From contig NZ_CP134062.1 in the NCBI RefSeq assembly GCF_031583025.1, positions 3,720,001 to 3,784,000 of the forward strand: DNA of 64,000 nt, given 5' to 3'. Shown here piece by piece: positions 31,196 through 41,332 of this stretch (its first letter is position 1; each line of letters opens with the position of its first letter). Below the pieces are notes generated by a model that ran no database searches, was not told where the DNA came from, and was given only the letters and a program-made list of their open reading frames with translations. This DNA is from Mycobacterium sp. Z3061. Lineage in GTDB: Bacteria; Actinomycetota; Actinomycetes; Mycobacteriales; Mycobacteriaceae. Both the position numbers and the translations under genes were made by a program.

Positions 31196-31302
31196 CCGCT
31201 GCTCCCGTCCCGGCCGGCCGTGTCGATACCCTGCTCAGCGTAGCTGCGGTGCGCCGGCCTGGCAGTCCACCGGCGATGCCGGATGACATGATTGTCGGCA
31301 CC

Positions 31303-32187
31303 ATGGCACCGACACTGCGACCCCGCCGATCCGTTCTGTACTTGCCCGGCAACAAGAGCAGGGCCTTGGAGAAGGGGCGAACGCTGCCGGCGGACGTGTT
31401 GATCCTCGACCTCGAGGACGCCGTCGGCCCCGACGCGAAGACCGAGTCCAGGACCGCCGTGTGTGAGGCCGTCTTGTCCGGAGGTTACGGACCCCGCGAA
31501 GTTGTGGTGCGCATCAACGGTTTGGACACCGACTGGCACGATGACGACCTGGCCGCCGTGGCGCGTACCAATGCCGATGGGGTTTTGGTGCCGAAAGTCG
31601 AGTCACGCCAACAGGTTCACGATCTGGTCACCGCGTTGGGCGCCCTGGGGGCGCCGGAATCGCTGCAGCTGTGGGTGATGGTCGAAACACCCAGGGCTTT
31701 CCTGCGGATCGAGGAGATCGCCTCGGCGAGCGATCGCTTGGCGGCCTTGGTGGTAGGCACCAACGACCTCGTGAACGAGTTGCACGGCCTGCACGTTCCC
31801 GGTCGCGGTCCCGTACTGCCGGCATTGTCAATGGCTGTACTCGGTGCCCGAGCGGCCGGAAAGGTCGTCCTGGACGGAGTATTCAACGACATCACCGACG
31901 AGGACGGCTTCGTGACGGAGGCTCGGCAGGGGCGGGAGATGGGCTTCGACGGGAAAACGTTGATCCACCCGTCGCAGATCGCCCCGGCCAACGACGCGTT
32001 CGGCCCGTCGGAGAAGGAGCTGGCGCACGCCCGCAAAGTCGTGTCGGCCTACGAGGAGGCCCGATCCGCTGGACGCAGCGTCATCACGGTTGACGGTCGC
32101 ATGATCGAAAACCTGCACGTGCGCGACGCCCAGCGGATCCTCGCTCTGGCCGATCTGATCACCGAGCTGCAGGCGACTAACGGCTGA
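31303..32187 (+). CDS. CitE-like CoA ester lyase (HpcH/HpaI family)
   Basis: The protein starts [19 protein letters not shown] and has [12 protein letters not shown] (metal-binding acids), [22 protein letters not shown] and GTNDLVNE, all of the CitE/HpcH TIM barrel. Mycobacterial CitE-like proteins cleave or form acyl-CoA esters such as malyl- or citramalyl-CoA; without citrate lyase partners here, a stand-alone lyase or synthase role is likely. An ATG at 31276 is an alternative start. Its end overlaps the converging PPE gene by 11 bases. Confidence 0.9.
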   Translation: MAPTLRPRRSVLYLPGNKSRALEKGRTLPADVLILDLEDAVGPDAKTESRTAVCEAVLSGGYGPREVVVRINGLDTDWHDDDLAAVARTNADGVLVPKVESRQQVHDLVTALGALGAPESLQLWVMVETPRAFLRIEEIASASDRLAALVVGTNDLVNELHGLHVPGRGPVLPALSMAVLGARAAGKVVLDGVFNDITDEDGFVTEARQGREMGFDGKTLIHPSQIAPANDAFGPSEKELAHARKVVSAYEEARSAGRSVITVDGRMIENLHVRDAQRILALADLITELQATNG

Positions 32188-34459
32188 TGTGCAGCGGCCC
32201 GATCCCGATCAGGTGATCACCGGTCAATCCGATCCCGATGTTGTAGTTTCCGGTGTTGAACAACCCGGCGTTCCAGTTGCCGTTGTTGCCCACCCCGAGC
32301 AGGCCCAACAACGGCACCGGCAATCCACTGTTACCGGTCCCGACGTTGGCTATTCCAACGTTCTGCATCCCGTTGTTGGCGATTCCGAAGGAGCCGAAGG
32401 TACTCAACGGGTCGCTCGGGGTGAAGTGCGGACTCACATTGCCAATCCCGATATTTACACTGCCGGTGTTGAATGCCCCGAGATTGTCCAGGCCATTGTT
32501 GCCGATGCCGATCCCACCAAACAGGGTGATCGGATCGGTCGGGGTGAAGTGCGGGCTCACATTGCCGAACCCGACGTTCAGCGTGCCGTCATTGAAGAAC
32601 CCGAAATTGCCCTGCCCGACATTGCCGTAGCCATAGTTCGGCAACGCCGCCGCCGCAGCCGCCGGCAAAGCACTGCTGCTGATATGCAGCGGCCCGATAC
32701 CGATCAGGTGATCCCCGCGCAGCCCGATCCCGATGTTGTAGTCACCGGTGTTGAGCAGGCCCTGGTTGAAGTTGCCCTCGTTGCCGATCCCCAACAACTG
32801 CAACGGCCCCAAGGGCAGACCACTGTTGCCGATGCCCTGGTTGACCAGACCCAGGTTCAGTGAGCCGCTGTTCCAGGCCCCGACGTTCTGAAAGCCGGTG
32901 TTGGACAACCCGACATTCTCGATGCCCTCATTGGCGATCCCGAACCCACCGAAGGTGCTGATCGGATCGGTCGGAGTGAAGTGCGGGCTCACATTGCCGA
33001 ACCCCAAATTCAACGTCCCGGTGTTGAGCACCCCGATATTGCCCTCACCGACATTGGCGTAACCGAAGTTCGGCAACGCCGCCGCCGCAGCAGCCGGCAA
33101 AGCACTGCTGCTGATGTGCAGCGGCCCGATGCCGATCAGGTGATCCCCGCGCAGCCCGATCCCGATGTTGTAGTCACCGGTGTTGAGCAGGCCCTGGTTG
33201 AAGTTGCCTTCGTTGCCGATCCCCAACAACTGCAACGGCCCCAAGGGCAGACCACTGTTGCCGATGCCCTGGTTGACCAGACCCAGGTTCAGTGAGCCGC
33301 TGTTCCAGGCCCCGACGTTCTGAAAGCCGGTGTTGGACAACCCGACATTCTCGATGCCGTCATTGGCGATCCCGAACCCACCGAAGGTACTGATCGGATC
33401 GGTCGGAGTGAAGTGCGGGCTCACATTGCCGAACCCCAAATTCAACGTCCCGGTATTGAGCACCCCGATATTGCCCTCACCGACATTGGCGTAACCGAAG
33501 TTCGGCAACGCCGCCGCCGCGGCGGGCAACAGACCACCGGTCCTCGGTAGGTGCAATGGCCCGATGCCGATCAGGTTGTCGCCGGTAAGCCCGATCCCGA
33601 TGTTGTAGTTGCCGGTGTTGAGCAGGCCCTGGTTGAAGCTGCCCGCATTGCCGATCCCCAACAACTGCAACGGCCCCAGGGGCAGACCGGAGTTGCCGAC
33701 GCCGGTGTTGGCCAGACCCAGATTCAGCCTGCCGTTGTTCCAGGCGCCCACGTTCTGCGAGCCGATGTTGGCCAACCCCACGTTCTCCAACCCGCGGTTG
33801 CCGATCCCGAACCCACCGAAAGTGCTGATCGGATCGGTCGGAGTGAAGTGCGGGCTCACATTGCCGATCCCGAGGTTCAGCGTCCCCTCGTTGAAGAACC
33901 CGATATTGCCTTCGCCGACATTGCCGTACCCGAAGCTGGGCAGCGCCGCAGCGGCCGGCGACACCAGTTGCGCCACCGCCGCCGACGCTTCTGCGTGGTA
34001 GCCGACCATTGCTGCGACATCTTGAGCCCACATCTCCTCGTACAGGCTCTCGACCGCCGCGATCGCCGGAGCATTCTGGCCGAAGATGTTGGACAGCACC
34101 AGATTCACCAGTCCGGAACGGTTGGCAGCTACCGCCGCCGGATGCACTGTCGCCGCCAGGGCAGCTTCGAAAGAGCCCGCCACCGCCTGTGCCTGCGCCG
34201 CGGTGCCCGACGCCTGCTCTGCGGCGGCGCTCAACCAACCCGCATACGGGGCGGCGGTTGCCATCATCGCCTGAGCCGCGGGACCCTGCCAGGCATCGGC
34301 CGTTAAGGCCGACGTCAGAGACGAAAAGGACGATGCGGCGGAGTCGAGCTCCGACGCCAGGGCGCTCCAGGCGGCCCCAGCTTCCAGCATCGGAGTGGAA
34401 CCAGCGCCCGTGAACATTCGCCACGAGTTGACCTCGGGGGGCAACACCGAAAAGTTCAT
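32177..34459 (-). CDS. PPE family protein, MPTR subfamily
   Basis: The 760-residue protein has a PPE domain ([18 protein letters not shown] through about residue 180) and then a long run of NxGxGNxG pentapeptide-like units, the MPTR signature. Three-quarters of the protein is organised in larger blocks of about 144 residues that each contain [17 protein letters not shown] and [14 protein letters not shown]. Two of these blocks are nearly identical at DNA level. Such proteins are exported and surface-linked; no enzyme motif is visible. Confidence 0.95.
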   Translation of the reverse strand: MNFSVLPPEVNSWRMFTGAGSTPMLEAGAAWSALASELDSAASSFSSLTSALTADAWQGPAAQAMMATAAPYAGWLSAAAEQASGTAAQAQAVAGSFEAALAATVHPAAVAANRSGLVNLVLSNIFGQNAPAIAAVESLYEEMWAQDVAAMVGYHAEASAAVAQLVSPAAAALPSFGYGNVGEGNIGFFNEGTLNLGIGNVSPHFTPTDPISTFGGFGIGNRGLENVGLANIGSQNVGAWNNGRLNLGLANTGVGNSGLPLGPLQLLGIGNAGSFNQGLLNTGNYNIGIGLTGDNLIGIGPLHLPRTGGLLPAAAAALPNFGYANVGEGNIGVLNTGTLNLGFGNVSPHFTPTDPISTFGGFGIANDGIENVGLSNTGFQNVGAWNSGSLNLGLVNQGIGNSGLPLGPLQLLGIGNEGNFNQGLLNTGDYNIGIGLRGDHLIGIGPLHISSSALPAAAAAALPNFGYANVGEGNIGVLNTGTLNLGFGNVSPHFTPTDPISTFGGFGIANEGIENVGLSNTGFQNVGAWNSGSLNLGLVNQGIGNSGLPLGPLQLLGIGNEGNFNQGLLNTGDYNIGIGLRGDHLIGIGPLHISSSALPAAAAAALPNYGYGNVGQGNFGFFNDGTLNVGFGNVSPHFTPTDPITLFGGIGIGNNGLDNLGAFNTGSVNIGIGNVSPHFTPSDPLSTFGSFGIANNGMQNVGIANVGTGNSGLPVPLLGLLGVGNNGNWNAGLFNTGNYNIGIGLTGDHLIGIGPLHISR
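32637..33500 (-). repeat. Two 432-bp tandem repeats within the PPE-MPTR gene
   Basis: Units 32637-33068 and 33069-33500 are 432 bases (144 codons) each and differ at about 7 positions by eye, most of them silent. A third, more diverged partial copy continues from 33501. This is a recent in-frame duplication. Confidence 0.93.
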
Positions 34460-34670
34460 CTACCTGTGCCTTTCTCGCCACTGTCGGCCAGTCCGCGAGG
34501 CCGCTTTCGCTTGTGATGCGCGAATCTATCCGATGGCGAAACGCTTTACATGCCTTTTCGTATGCGATTTACCGATACATACGATCTGCTCACGTAGCCG
34601 TAAGGTTCCTCTCAGGTGCTCTAAGCTTTCTCTCAGATATGAGCCCTCCCGTGGACGGAGCTTTACGCGG

Positions 34671-34901
34671 ATGACCGAGTCCGTGGTCGTCAAGGTCAAG
34701 CCCGGTAGCCGCAAAGGTCCCCGCGTCGAAGTCGGGACGGATGGGCAACTGACTATCTACGTCCGGGAGCAGGCGGCGGACGGCAAGGCCAACGACGCGG
34801 TCACCCGCGTGCTGGCCGCTTACCTTGACGTGCCGCGGAGCCGAATCGAGCTAATTTCCGGAGCAACCTCCCGGCTGAAGCGATTCCGTGTCACCAGGTG
34901 A
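34671..34901 (+). CDS. DUF167 family protein (YggU-like)
   Basis: The 76-residue protein has the DUF167 pattern: VVVKVKPGSRK at the start, YVREQAADGKANDAV in the middle and IELISGATSRLKRFRV near the end. The family is widespread and small, of unknown function. GGAG lies 10 bases before the ATG. It lies between the divergent PPE gene and a converging GGDEF gene. Confidence 0.88.
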   Translation: MTESVVVKVKPGSRKGPRVEVGTDGQLTIYVREQAADGKANDAVTRVLAAYLDVPRSRIELISGATSRLKRFRVTR

Positions 34902-34907
34902 GGCCGG

Positions 34908-35837
34908 TCAGTCGGACGGCAGACCGCGAGCCCTCTTCGCCGCATACATGTGTTCATCTGCCAGACGCAGCAAATCGTCCTCACCTGCGGCAATGCCCGC
35001 GCTGAACCCTACCGGGCCGCCGCGGTCGGCCCAGTAACGCCGAAGGCGCTCGACGACGTGTTCGGCCACGGTGCGATCGGCGCCGATCAGCATGAGCAGG
35101 AATTCGTCGCCGCCGATGCGGAAGACGATGTCGTCCTTGCGGACCGACCAGCGCAGCGCATCCGCGAAGTCGACTAGAAGTTCGTCACCGGCTTCGTGCC
35201 CATGGCGGTCGTTGTAACGCTTGAATTGGTCAAGGTCGAGCAACACCACAGCCGATTCACTGGCGTGCATCGACAGCCGCGGCCCGAGTGTGCTCCGGTC
35301 GAGGAGTTGGGTCAGGGCATCGGTCTGTGCGATCTTCTGGAGCAGGGCGCTCTGCGCTTCGAGCCTGGCGATGAGCCAAGCAGGGACCTCCGCGACCAGT
35401 ACCCACATGATCGCGGTCAGAACGACTTTCGGCAGGTCGGCCGGAAGATGCTTCGAGCCCCCGATCACAAAAGCCACCACGCCCAGTGGGACGAGCGCAA
35501 GCGAACACCAGCGCCTGCAGGTGAGTCCGATGAAAGCGAAGGCAATGGTGATCGTTCCGGGGAAGTCGCGGGTGGCGTGCGAATCGATCACCCCAGCCAG
35601 GACCGTGACAATCAGCGACGCCACCGACCATCCGAGGAGCAACCCGCGTCGTTCCCGCCAACCGAGCAACCACCCGGCCAACAGGGCAAGACCCCCGAGC
35701 ACGGCCGCGCCGGCGAGCCACCAACGCAGCCGAGTACCAGCGCCGGCGGCGTAGATGGCCAGCATGGCGAGGTATCCCGCCAGACCGATGACATGCCAGC
35801 GCCCCGCTGACGGCTGAGGGTCCACCTGCCAGGGCAC
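34908..35837 (-). CDS. Membrane-bound GGDEF protein, probable diguanylate cyclase
   Basis: The N-terminal half (residues 1-150) has about five hydrophobic segments. The C-terminal half is a GGDEF domain with an intact RIGGDEFLLM active site, plus LLDLDQFKRYND upstream. It would make cyclic di-GMP from two GTP in response to a membrane or envelope signal. No EAL domain is fused. It lies next to a cyclic-nucleotide-binding gene on the same strand. Confidence 0.88.
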   Translation of the reverse strand: MPWQVDPQPSAGRWHVIGLAGYLAMLAIYAAGAGTRLRWWLAGAAVLGGLALLAGWLLGWRERRGLLLGWSVASLIVTVLAGVIDSHATRDFPGTITIAFAFIGLTCRRWCSLALVPLGVVAFVIGGSKHLPADLPKVVLTAIMWVLVAEVPAWLIARLEAQSALLQKIAQTDALTQLLDRSTLGPRLSMHASESAVVLLDLDQFKRYNDRHGHEAGDELLVDFADALRWSVRKDDIVFRIGGDEFLLMLIGADRTVAEHVVERLRRYWADRGGPVGFSAGIAAGEDDLLRLADEHMYAAKRARGLPSD

Positions 35838-35874
35838 CTGCCAAGAATAAGTGCGGCGACGGCGCCGTACCCGA

Positions 35875-36465
35875 CTATGCCTTGCTGTGCCGTTCGACCC
35901 ATTGGGACAGTGCGTCCTCCGCCGCCGCCGGAACTCCGACGCCGGCAGCTTCGGCAGCCTGCTCGAACCGGTCGAGCACGTCGGCCGAAACGGTGACGTT
36001 CAGTTTCGAATGCGTCGGCCTGGGCTTGGCCGGCGGAGCCTCCGCCACGTGCCGCGCCGCCGTCGCGTCCATCGTTTCCTTCAGCGCGGGCAACTCTTTG
36101 ACTAGACGCGCGAGATCGTCGCGGTCGATCCGCAACACCTCGGAGGGGCCGATTGTGGTGACGGTCGCAGAACGCAATTGCCCACGGCGAAGGACAGATT
36201 CGCCGATCACCTCACCAGGGCCCACCACCGCGACGCGGTCCTGACCGACATACACGCCGGCCTCACCGCTGAGCAGGATGAAGCAGGCGTCCGACGGCGT
36301 CTTCTCACGGATCAGGGGCCAGGGGTTGGACTGCGACGTGTGGCGTGCCGACCGGACCAGACGCTCCAGATCAGCATCGGAGAACTTCTCGAACGTACTG
36401 AATTCGCGCAGACGCCGGACATCTCGCTCGATGTCGCGCTGCAGTTCCTCGTCCTCGTCCTTCAT
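35875..36465 (-). CDS. Cyclic-nucleotide-binding domain protein
   Basis: A cNMP-binding domain spans about residues 20-120, with the phosphate-binding cassette GESVLRRGQLRSATV, followed by a linker and a helical C-terminus. It lacks a recognisable HTH, so it is probably a cAMP sensor acting on protein partners. I use the ATG at 36465, which has AGGAG at ideal spacing; the frame is open to 36525 with weaker starts. It sits between the GGDEF gene and the divergent sugar-kinase/MurQ gene. Confidence 0.8.
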   Translation of the reverse strand: MKDEDEELQRDIERDVRRLREFSTFEKFSDADLERLVRSARHTSQSNPWPLIREKTPSDACFILLSGEAGVYVGQDRVAVVGPGEVIGESVLRRGQLRSATVTTIGPSEVLRIDRDDLARLVKELPALKETMDATAARHVAEAPPAKPRPTHSKLNVTVSADVLDRFEQAAEAAGVGVPAAAEDALSQWVERHSKA

Positions 36466-36674
36466 TGCCGGCTCCTGATCGACGGTGATCATGACGTGGT
36501 GGAGCCTAACGCGATTTCGGCGCAATTCCGCCGAAGATGATCAGGAAAGATGGCCGAAAATGGGTAAGCGGTGGATCACAGTCTGGGCCGGCTGACAGTC
36601 CGCCGCGTCCTATGGTCGAATTCCATTGCGGTGGTGGTGGATTCGCCCACAGCTCAACCAAGGCGGGGAGGCAC

Positions 36675-38399
36675 GTGAGGCGACAACCGAATGGCGCGGT
36701 GATCCTCGCCGTTGACCTCGGCAAGACATCGTGCCGAGCTGCGGTTCGCGGCCGCACTGCCGTCGGGCCCGGCGCACCGGGGCTTTCGGCGCCCGGCGGG
36801 GTGCGGGCCGCCGAGTCCGCGATCCTGACGGTCGCTCGCGAACTGAGTCCGGTCGACGAGGTGGTAGTGGGTGCCGCCGGCGCGCTGACGGCACCAGATG
36901 CCGCACGGGCGTTGGCTTCCGCGTTGCTGACCTCGATGTCGGCGAAGCGCGTCACAGTCACCAGCGACGCCGTGCTCGCCCATGCCGGCGCGCTGAACGG
37001 CGGGCCGGGCGTCGTGCTGGTCGTCGGCACCGGTGCCGTGGCACTCTCCATCGGCGCCGCCGGTACGCTGCGGACCGCTGACGGCTGGGGTCCGTGGTTG
37101 GGCGACGAGGGCGGTGGCGCGTGGATCGGTGCGGCCGGCCTGCGGGCTGCGCTGCGCGCCCACGACGGTCGCGGACCGGCAACCATCCTGCTCGACGCCG
37201 CCCGCGCAAGGTTCGGTGCACCGCAGTCCTGGCCCGCGCAGCTCACCGACGCTGCAAGCCTGGCGTCTTTCGCGCCTGATGTTCTCGCCGCCGGCAACGA
37301 CGACGCCACCGCGCTGGCGATTGTCAACGCCGCGGCCGAAGCCCTCGCCGCAACCGCCCGCGCGGTCGGCGATGGGCCGGTAGCCATGGTCGGGGGACTC
37401 GCCGGGTTCGAGTCATTGCGCGACGGGCTCGATCTCCAACCAGCCGCCGGTGACGCTCTCGACGGTGCACTGCGACTGGGCAAGATCCACGAACCGCATC
37501 TCATCTCCCTGCGGGCAGCCAGCGTCCGGCACCCGCTCGACACGCTCAGCACCGAGGCTGCACAGCCTGGCCTGGACGACCTCGACACTCGGCCGATTGG
37601 CGAGGTCGTCGCGCTGCTCATCCACTCCGAAGGCGAGGCCCACAGTGCGGTCGAAGCCGCAGTCCCGCAGATCTCGGCGGCCGCCGAGATGATCGCCGCA
37701 CGGCTGGGGCAGGGCGGCCGGCTGTTCTACACCGGCGCGGGGACACCCGGGCGGCTCGGTGTGCTGGACGCGGCAGAATGCGGACCGACGTTCGGCACCG
37801 ACCTCGTGCGTGGCGTAATTGCCGGCGGGCCAAGGGCTTTGACGGACGCGATCGAGGGCGCCGAGGACACCTTCGATCCGGCCGATCTCGCCGCGCTGAC
37901 AGCCGCCGACGCCCTCGTCGGGATCACTGCCTCCGGCCGCACCCCGTACGTGCTGGGCGCGCTCGGGTACGCGCGATCGCTTGGTGCGCTGACCGTCGCG
38001 GTCGTCAACAATCCGGGCGCCCAAGCGTCTGCCGACCTGATGATCGAAGTGCTCACCGGCCCGGAGGTGCTGGCGGGCTCCACGCGGCTGACCGCTGGAA
38101 CTGCACAGAAGGTGGTGCTCAACGCCCTGTCGACGAGTGTGATGATCGCTCTTGGCAAGGCCTACGGACCGCGGATGGTCGATGTGCGGGTGACCAACGA
38201 GAAAGTGCGCCGCCGTGCGGTGCGGATGGTCCGCGACGCGGCCGGGGTCGACGAGGATGTCGCAGCGGTCGCCTTGGAGGCCGCCGGAGGTCACGCCAAG
38301 ACCGCGATCGTCGCGCTATTGGCCGGCGTCGGCGCGGCCGAGGCGTCCATCCGGCTGAACCGGGCGGGTGGCCGTCTGCGCGATGCGCTCCGGAATTGA
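36675..38399 (+). CDS. Fused sugar kinase (BadF/BcrA type) and MurNAc-6-phosphate etherase MurQ
   Basis: Residues 1 to about 275 form an ASKHA kinase with DLGKTSCRAAV (phosphate 1 loop) and LVVGTGAVALSIG, resembling GlcNAc/MurNAc kinases. From about residue 278 a SIS-fold MurQ follows, with TGAGTPGRLGVLDAAEC (catalytic Glu) and TASGRTPYV. The fusion would phosphorylate an amino sugar and then split the lactyl ether of MurNAc-6-phosphate, in wall recycling. I chose the GTG at 36675 (GGGGAGG just upstream). A later PPIase lipoprotein and wall enzymes are nearby but not in this operon. Confidence 0.88.
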   Translation: MRRQPNGAVILAVDLGKTSCRAAVRGRTAVGPGAPGLSAPGGVRAAESAILTVARELSPVDEVVVGAAGALTAPDAARALASALLTSMSAKRVTVTSDAVLAHAGALNGGPGVVLVVGTGAVALSIGAAGTLRTADGWGPWLGDEGGGAWIGAAGLRAALRAHDGRGPATILLDAARARFGAPQSWPAQLTDAASLASFAPDVLAAGNDDATALAIVNAAAEALAATARAVGDGPVAMVGGLAGFESLRDGLDLQPAAGDALDGALRLGKIHEPHLISLRAASVRHPLDTLSTEAAQPGLDDLDTRPIGEVVALLIHSEGEAHSAVEAAVPQISAAAEMIAARLGQGGRLFYTGAGTPGRLGVLDAAECGPTFGTDLVRGVIAGGPRALTDAIEGAEDTFDPADLAALTAADALVGITASGRTPYVLGALGYARSLGALTVAVVNNPGAQASADLMIEVLTGPEVLAGSTRLTAGTAQKVVLNALSTSVMIALGKAYGPRMVDVRVTNEKVRRRAVRMVRDAAGVDEDVAAVALEAAGGHAKTAIVALLAGVGAAEASIRLNRAGGRLRDALRN

Positions 38400-38424
38400 C
38401 ACGAGGCTGGATAGAGTTACCGCC

Positions 38425-38682
38425 GTGAACAAGCTCACGGTTGCATTCCTGGCCACCGCCACCGCTGCGGCGTTGCAGTTGGCGGTCGCGCCCTCGGCTA
38501 ACGCGAACATCTGTCCCGCCGCCGAAAACGGTGCCTCGGTCAATCTTGCCGACTGCCCGATCGGCAGCATCGCTGCGGCGGACGCGCTGGACGAGGCGCG
38601 ACAGCGCTGGCAGGGTCGGCCGCCGTGCTACACCCGTGAGGGTGTGCCGTACTACACACCTGGCGACGCACCCTGCGCCTGA
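38425..38682 (+). CDS. Small secreted protein, 85 aa
   Basis: From a GTG, the protein has an export signal (LTVAFLATATAAALQLAV, cleavage near NANI-C) and a short mature part with four Cys (ICP, DCP, PCY and PCA) that could make two disulfides, plus a Tyr/Pro-rich YYTPGDAPC tail. It starts 25 bases after the MurQ fusion. I do not know the family. Confidence 0.65.
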   Translation: MNKLTVAFLATATAAALQLAVAPSANANICPAAENGASVNLADCPIGSIAAADALDEARQRWQGRPPCYTREGVPYYTPGDAPCA

Positions 38683-38768
38683 CGCGGTCAGCCCATCCCG
38701 GCCGAACCCTGTACCCAGCTGAAACTTCGGCGCACAATTGGGGTGTCCGTTTGATCTGGGGAGCCGCG

Positions 38769-39236
38769 ATGAGCGAGCCACTGTACGACTTTTTCGGCGA
38801 AATCTTCCGCCGGTATTTCATCCCCGCCATCGACACCTATCCGCGGAAGGGACGCGCCCTCGTCGGGAAGTTACTGTCGCTGACTGACGATGTGCCGGAC
38901 CGACTGGCGCAGAGCCGCTGCGCCGCAGTTGCGTGGGGGAGGGCCGAGACCCCTAACGCCAGAATCGCCTCAGAACTGTTCGTCACCACCCAGCACGGAC
39001 TGATGTACGCTGCCCGGCTGACCGAGTCCCGGCGGGCGCTGTATTACCTGGCAACACCGCACGGGCTGTTCGATTCGTTCGTCGACCAGGTCGACACTGC
39101 CGAATTGCCATCAGAAACAACGGTTTTGGTGGACAACCGGATGGAGCGCGACCTCGCGTCGGCTCATCCGATGGACGCGGCACTGCGCCGGATCCTCGAC
39201 GAGCACCTGGCCCTGCGGGTGGATCTGCCGGTCTAG
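38769..39236 (+). CDS. Hypothetical protein, 155 aa
   Basis: The protein starts MSEPLYDFFGEIFRRYF, has a compact alpha/beta pattern (SELFVTTQHGLMYAAR, ALYYLATPHGLFDSF) and no signal or membrane segment. GGGGAG lies before the ATG. Its stop overlaps the converging FKBP gene by four bases. I do not recognise it. Confidence 0.7.
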   Translation: MSEPLYDFFGEIFRRYFIPAIDTYPRKGRALVGKLLSLTDDVPDRLAQSRCAAVAWGRAETPNARIASELFVTTQHGLMYAARLTESRRALYYLATPHGLFDSFVDQVDTAELPSETTVLVDNRMERDLASAHPMDAALRRILDEHLALRVDLPV

Positions 39237-39865
39237 CTCGAGGCGCTGAGGATCTTGATGGCGAAGATGAGCGTGTCGCCGGGCCGGATGCCGGCACTGG
39301 GCTGACCGTCCGGATAGCCGTCCGCCGACGTCATGGCGACGGCGACCGTGGAGCCGACCTTCTGGCCCGCGATGGCCTTCTGGAACCCGGGCACGACCCC
39401 GGTGAGCGGGAAGTCAACCGGGGCGCCGCGTTCGTACGTCGTGTCGAACACCGACCCGTCCCGCCCGTTGACGCCCATGTAGCAGACGGAAACCCGAGCC
39501 GTATTGGAGACCACCGGACCATCTCCGGCGCGCAGGGTGTGCACCTGCGTTTGAGCGACACTGAACGGCGCCGTGACGGTCACCCGCGGTGCGGTCGCAT
39601 CCGTAGAACCGGTCACCGCGACGCTGCCGGTGGTGCCGGCCAACGTCCACTCGGGTGTGCCGCCATTCTGCGGCGCGACCGTTGGGCAGGCGCCGACGTT
39701 CGCCGCTGTCGCCGGCGCGGAGGGGCGCGTGTACAAGTCGGAGATCGATGCCGTACTCGACGACGAAGACGACGTGTTCGTGGGGGAGCCGCACGCGGTG
39801 ACCGTCAGAAGTGAAGCGGCGCAGGCGGCGAGCGCGAGGGTCGGAGACACCCGAGAAAGATTCAC
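39233..39865 (-). CDS. FKBP-type peptidyl-prolyl isomerase lipoprotein
   Basis: A lipoprotein signal ends in TVTACG, with a Ser/Thr-rich linker, and an FKBP-like domain in the C-terminal part (VSVCYMGVNGRDGSVFDTTYERG, VVPGFQKAIAGQKVGS and IRPGDTLIFAIKI, given in part). The domain lacks some aromatic residues of canonical FKBP active sites, so isomerase activity is not certain. It would act on proteins outside the membrane. GTG at 39865 is the best start; the frame extends to 39901. Confidence 0.85.
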   Translation of the reverse strand: MNLSRVSPTLALAACAASLLTVTACGSPTNTSSSSSSTASISDLYTRPSAPATAANVGACPTVAPQNGGTPEWTLAGTTGSVAVTGSTDATAPRVTVTAPFSVAQTQVHTLRAGDGPVVSNTARVSVCYMGVNGRDGSVFDTTYERGAPVDFPLTGVVPGFQKAIAGQKVGSTVAVAMTSADGYPDGQPSAGIRPGDTLIFAIKILSASS

Positions 39866-39897
39866 CGCTGCCACGGTACAGAAGCCGCCTTGAACGC

Positions 39898-40497
39898 TCA
39901 CCGAAGGATCGAGACGAGGAAGTCCGAATCCTCGCCGAACGGTCGCAGGTCCCAGGTGGACAGCAACAGGTCCGGCGTGAACCCAGCTTCCTGCGCGTCG
40001 TCGAGGAAGTCGCCGAACTCATAGTTGCGACCGGCACCGAAGCCGATCACCGCTCGCCCGCCGCCTGCCAGATGCGCACGTAAGCGGGCCAGTACGCGGA
40101 CCCGGGTACTCGGTGCGAGAAAGGTCATGACATTGCCCGCGGAGACGATCACGTCGAACTTTTCGGTGATCCCGCGTGCGGGCAGGTCGAGTTCGGCCAG
40201 GTCGGCCACCAGCCAGCGCGGCCCGGGATGGTCCTGCTGGGCAGCCTCGATGAGCACCGGGTCGACGTCGACACCGACGACGTCGTGGCCGTGCGAAGCC
40301 AAATACCCGCCAATGCGTCCCGGGCCGCACCCGGCGTCGAGGATGCGCGCGCCGCGCGGTGCCAGAGCATCGACGAGGCGAGCCTCACCGACCAGGTCAT
40401 CGCCGGCGCGCGCCATTGAGCGGAAGCGTTCGACGTACCAGTGCGAGTGCCCGGGGTCTGCCGCGACCTTCTGCATCCAGAGACTCTGATCCGTCAT
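39898..40497 (-). CDS. Class I SAM-dependent methyltransferase
   Basis: The 199-residue protein has ILDAGCGPGRIGGYLA (SAM loop), VVGVDVDP and VADLAELDLP, a Methyltransf_25/11 pattern. No substrate clue is visible. It is followed by the FKBP lipoprotein on the same strand and preceded by a heme-utilisation-like gene, but the gaps are small and a common operon is possible. Confidence 0.88.
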   Translation of the reverse strand: MTDQSLWMQKVAADPGHSHWYVERFRSMARAGDDLVGEARLVDALAPRGARILDAGCGPGRIGGYLASHGHDVVGVDVDPVLIEAAQQDHPGPRWLVADLAELDLPARGITEKFDVIVSAGNVMTFLAPSTRVRVLARLRAHLAGGGRAVIGFGAGRNYEFGDFLDDAQEAGFTPDLLLSTWDLRPFGEDSDFLVSILR

Positions 40498-40537
40498 GCA
40501 GTCATTGTCTCAAGCGCCACTGGGGAGCCGCCGGCGA

Positions 40538-41293
40538 TCAACTGACTTGCGCGGCCCGCGCCAAGTCTGCTGTCGCCGAACGCAATTGACCAGGGGAGTC
40601 CAGTGGCGAGGGAAATTCCACCCGAGCGCGCGCCTCGCCGCGAGCCGTGTGCACCCGCAGGTGCAGGCCGTAGCGGTCGATGCTGACGCACTCCGCGGAT
40701 TCGGTGTCCGGATAGCCGCCGAAAGCCTGGGCCATGTGGACCAGGGCGTCGGCATGGTCGGCATTGAGATGCGCGATGGCACGCGCCGATCCGAGCGTTA
40801 CCGGATCTGGCGAGGCAGCGTCATATTGCTCACCGGTGACCGACTCCATACGGCCGTATCCACCCACCCAACGCGCACGCTGGACTTTGAAGAGCCACAG
40901 CGTGAAATCGGTGAAGTCCATATAGGAGTCGGCGCCCGGCACCGCATCCAGGTATGCCCGGCGAGCCGCGTCCAATTCTGGTGCCGCGGGACGCGTGACC
41001 ATGCCGGCCAAGGTGACGCGGGCGCCGGCCAACGGGTCGTTGTCGCTGGTCGGCGCCACGATCGACATGCTTGCCCTGGGGTCGGCGGCGAGATTGCGGC
41101 CGTGTTCGGCGAGGTCCGACACGCAGAGAACCGGCGTCCCCCCGAGTAGTCCATAGGCCACCAGGGACGCCCAAGGGTCGCCGCCGGCGGTCAAGGTAGC
41201 CAGCGTCGCGGCGTTCGTGGCGGCGGCGATAGTGCGTGCTGCTTCCGCCGCGGACGGAGCACGTCCGGAGTCACCCTGCCCTCGAACCGTCAC
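40538..41293 (-). CDS. PPOX-fold protein with DUF2470 (HugZ-like)
   Basis: The 251-residue protein has a split-barrel flavin-binding-type N-terminus (NAATLATLTAGGDPWASL, then LAADPRASMSIV) and a C-terminal DUF2470 domain with LNADHADALVHMAQAFGG. This architecture is known from HugZ-type heme oxygenases and pyridoxamine-oxidase-like proteins. Heme iron release is possible but not shown by the sequence alone. Confidence 0.87.
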   Translation of the reverse strand: MTVRGQGDSGRAPSAAEAARTIAAATNAATLATLTAGGDPWASLVAYGLLGGTPVLCVSDLAEHGRNLAADPRASMSIVAPTSDNDPLAGARVTLAGMVTRPAAPELDAARRAYLDAVPGADSYMDFTDFTLWLFKVQRARWVGGYGRMESVTGEQYDAASPDPVTLGSARAIAHLNADHADALVHMAQAFGGYPDTESAECVSIDRYGLHLRVHTARGEARARVEFPSPLDSPGQLRSATADLARAAQVS

Positions 41294-41332
41294 GGAGGTG
41301 AGGCTACGCGCTGGAGCTCGCCGACCGTCGGG

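Noticed and set aside
32177..34459. Repeated array that might be mistaken for CRISPR or a minisatellite
   Set aside because: The repeats are in-frame protein repeats of a PPE-MPTR gene, with no regular short spacers.
36506..37621. 371-codon minus-strand frame opposite the kinase-MurQ gene
   Set aside because: Low-complexity Ser/Ala/Pro shadow of a clear plus-strand coding region.
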